Positions 63,093-64,000 of a stretch of 64,000 nucleotides of DNA are shown here, one piece after another (within the stretch, counting starts at the first letter, position 1; every line of letters starts with the position of its first letter). The notes beneath the pieces are model-generated. The model ran no database searches and had not been told where the DNA came from. It saw only the letters and a program-made list of their open reading frames with translations. Origin of the DNA: Pseudophaeomoniella oleicola (taxonomy: Eukaryota; Ascomycota; Eurotiomycetes; Phaeomoniellales; Phaeomoniellaceae); NCBI GenBank assembly GCA_003868215.1, contig QWDQ01000027.1, positions 248,001-312,000 of the forward strand, read 5' to 3'. The translations under genes and the position numbers were made by a program.

Positions 63093-64000
63093 GATATGTC
63101 AATTCCTGTCAGGGATCCTGGCGTCTTGTGGTGCAGCAGCAATTGAGCGCTTCTCGAAAAAAAAATCGTTGCAAGGGGCCCCGCGAATGGGAAGGCGAGT
63201 CGATGACGAATGATGAATGATAAGAATTTGGGAAGCAGGGGAAATGAGGGGGTGATGCAAAGCGTCCTTTCGTTTCAGGGTCTAGGCTTTGTGCGGCTGC
63301 AAATAGGATCAGTGAGGCAATTATAACTTGACTCTTGCGTTTCCTGCCGCTTTCGAGCTGTTTGAGCTGTGCAAGGTTTCTGTGCTGTTCTATCTGCTGT
63401 GGGTTGCTTGTTCGAGGAATGAGGAAATGTTGTCTGACTGTCTTAAGTCGATGACAACGGACCGATAATGCTAAGGATGACGATAAGCAGAAACTAGGTA
63501 CTCGATCGCTTTCTCCTCTGGGTCCTTTTGGTTCTTTCAGCGAGGAAGACGAATCGACAAATAGTCATAGACTCACACGCTCCACTTGCTCAGTAATCAC
63601 TCCGAATTCGTAGGATTGATGGCTGATGGTTAACGTAGTAAATCGGTCAATGGATGGATCCCAGTAATGATAGGACAATGGAAGAAAATGGAAGAAAGGA
63701 ACCAAAAGAAGAGAGAAAGGCTTAGATAGTAAAGCAGAGGGCAGTTCCCACGATCAGTTCGGTTTCGACAGGGTTACACCGCTCATTTCTTCCTTCTCTC
63801 TCAAGTGATTCGTGCTTTCCTGATCGAGAATTACCTGGGCACATGTCCGTGCTAGGGAGATCACGATAATCATCGTAACTTAAGTCGAAGGCACCTCGAT
63901 CCTTGGACCGGAGCAATCAAGATGCGTCCATCAAGCCACTCATGTCGCCTTGAGGACATTCGGACGGTCAACTGCATAGATACTCTGCGTACGCATTCCA
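63093..64000. other. promoter and leader of neutral trehalase
   Basis: Contains the STRE cluster and otherwise no supported gene up to the right edge of the window. Confidence 0.55.
63174..63251. promoter_or_regulatory. three stress-response elements (AGGGG) upstream of trehalase
   Basis: AGGGG at 63174, 63237 and 63247 on the plus strand, so CCCCT in the direction of the minus-strand gene, within 160 bases of its start codon. This is the core of the Msn2/4-type STRE, which works in either orientation. Function is inferred. Confidence 0.4.

Overview
The window is nuclear DNA of a filamentous ascomycete (Pezizomycotina). The evidence is many short GT-AG introns of about 45-100 bases with CTAAC-like branch sites, a Zn2Cys6 regulator, a Goodbye-NACHT STAND protein, secreted GH49 and cellobiose dehydrogenase-type enzymes, and one gene per transcript. 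The gene set would fit Eurotiomycetes, but the sequence alone does not prove the class. I saw no transposon, virus-like element or CRISPR array.

Layout, left to right. 1-4.5 kb: an F-box/LRR protein cut by the left edge and an Nrp1-like RNA-binding protein with a decayed exonuclease domain, both on the minus strand. 4.5-9.1 kb: a gene-poor stretch full of short palindromic words. 9.1-12.6 kb: condensin subunit Ycg1/Cnd3. 12.6-16.2 kb: no convincing gene. 16.2-20.8 kb: a secreted GH49 isopullulanase-like hydrolase and the lipid acyltransferase PDAT (Lro1). 21.5-24.1 kb: a tiny tryptophan-glutamine pentad-repeat protein and two tRNA-Asp(GTC) genes. 25-32 kb: a cytochrome-GMC dehydrogenase, an HSL-type esterase and a secreted S10 carboxypeptidase. 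32.8-41.6 kb: a Zn2Cys6 regulator, an ATP-grasp enzyme and a Lys2-like adenylation-thiolation-reductase protein, together a possible small metabolite cluster. 42.2-47.3 kb: a Goodbye-NACHT-TPR-ZZ receptor-like protein. 48.5-49 kb: a 77-residue cysteine-rich membrane protein in four exons. 49.7-55.3 kb: DNA ligase I and a RINT-1/Tip20-type tether, divergently transcribed. 56.4-63.1 kb: a gamma-glutamyltransferase-like enzyme, an OTU deubiquitinase, a possible small gene, and neutral trehalase.

The most unusual signal is in the two tRNA-Asp genes. Each has the ordinary 18-base intron after position 37 and a second insert of 55 or 52 bases in the T stem. The second insert begins GT[A/G]AGC, ends CAG and carries a branch-site-like sequence before the end, so it looks like a spliceosomal intron. 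Removing both inserts leaves the same intact 72-base tRNA in both copies, and both copies keep a T7 polymerase III terminator. The second insert lies directly after box B, so the internal promoter is unbroken.

Most genes are housekeeping (condensin, ligase, tether, PDAT, trehalase, Nrp1) mixed with accessory ones (GH49, dehydrogenase, esterase, carboxypeptidase, STAND protein, metabolite genes). Exon boundaries below were derived by hand from splice signals and reading frame; they are not transcript-supported.
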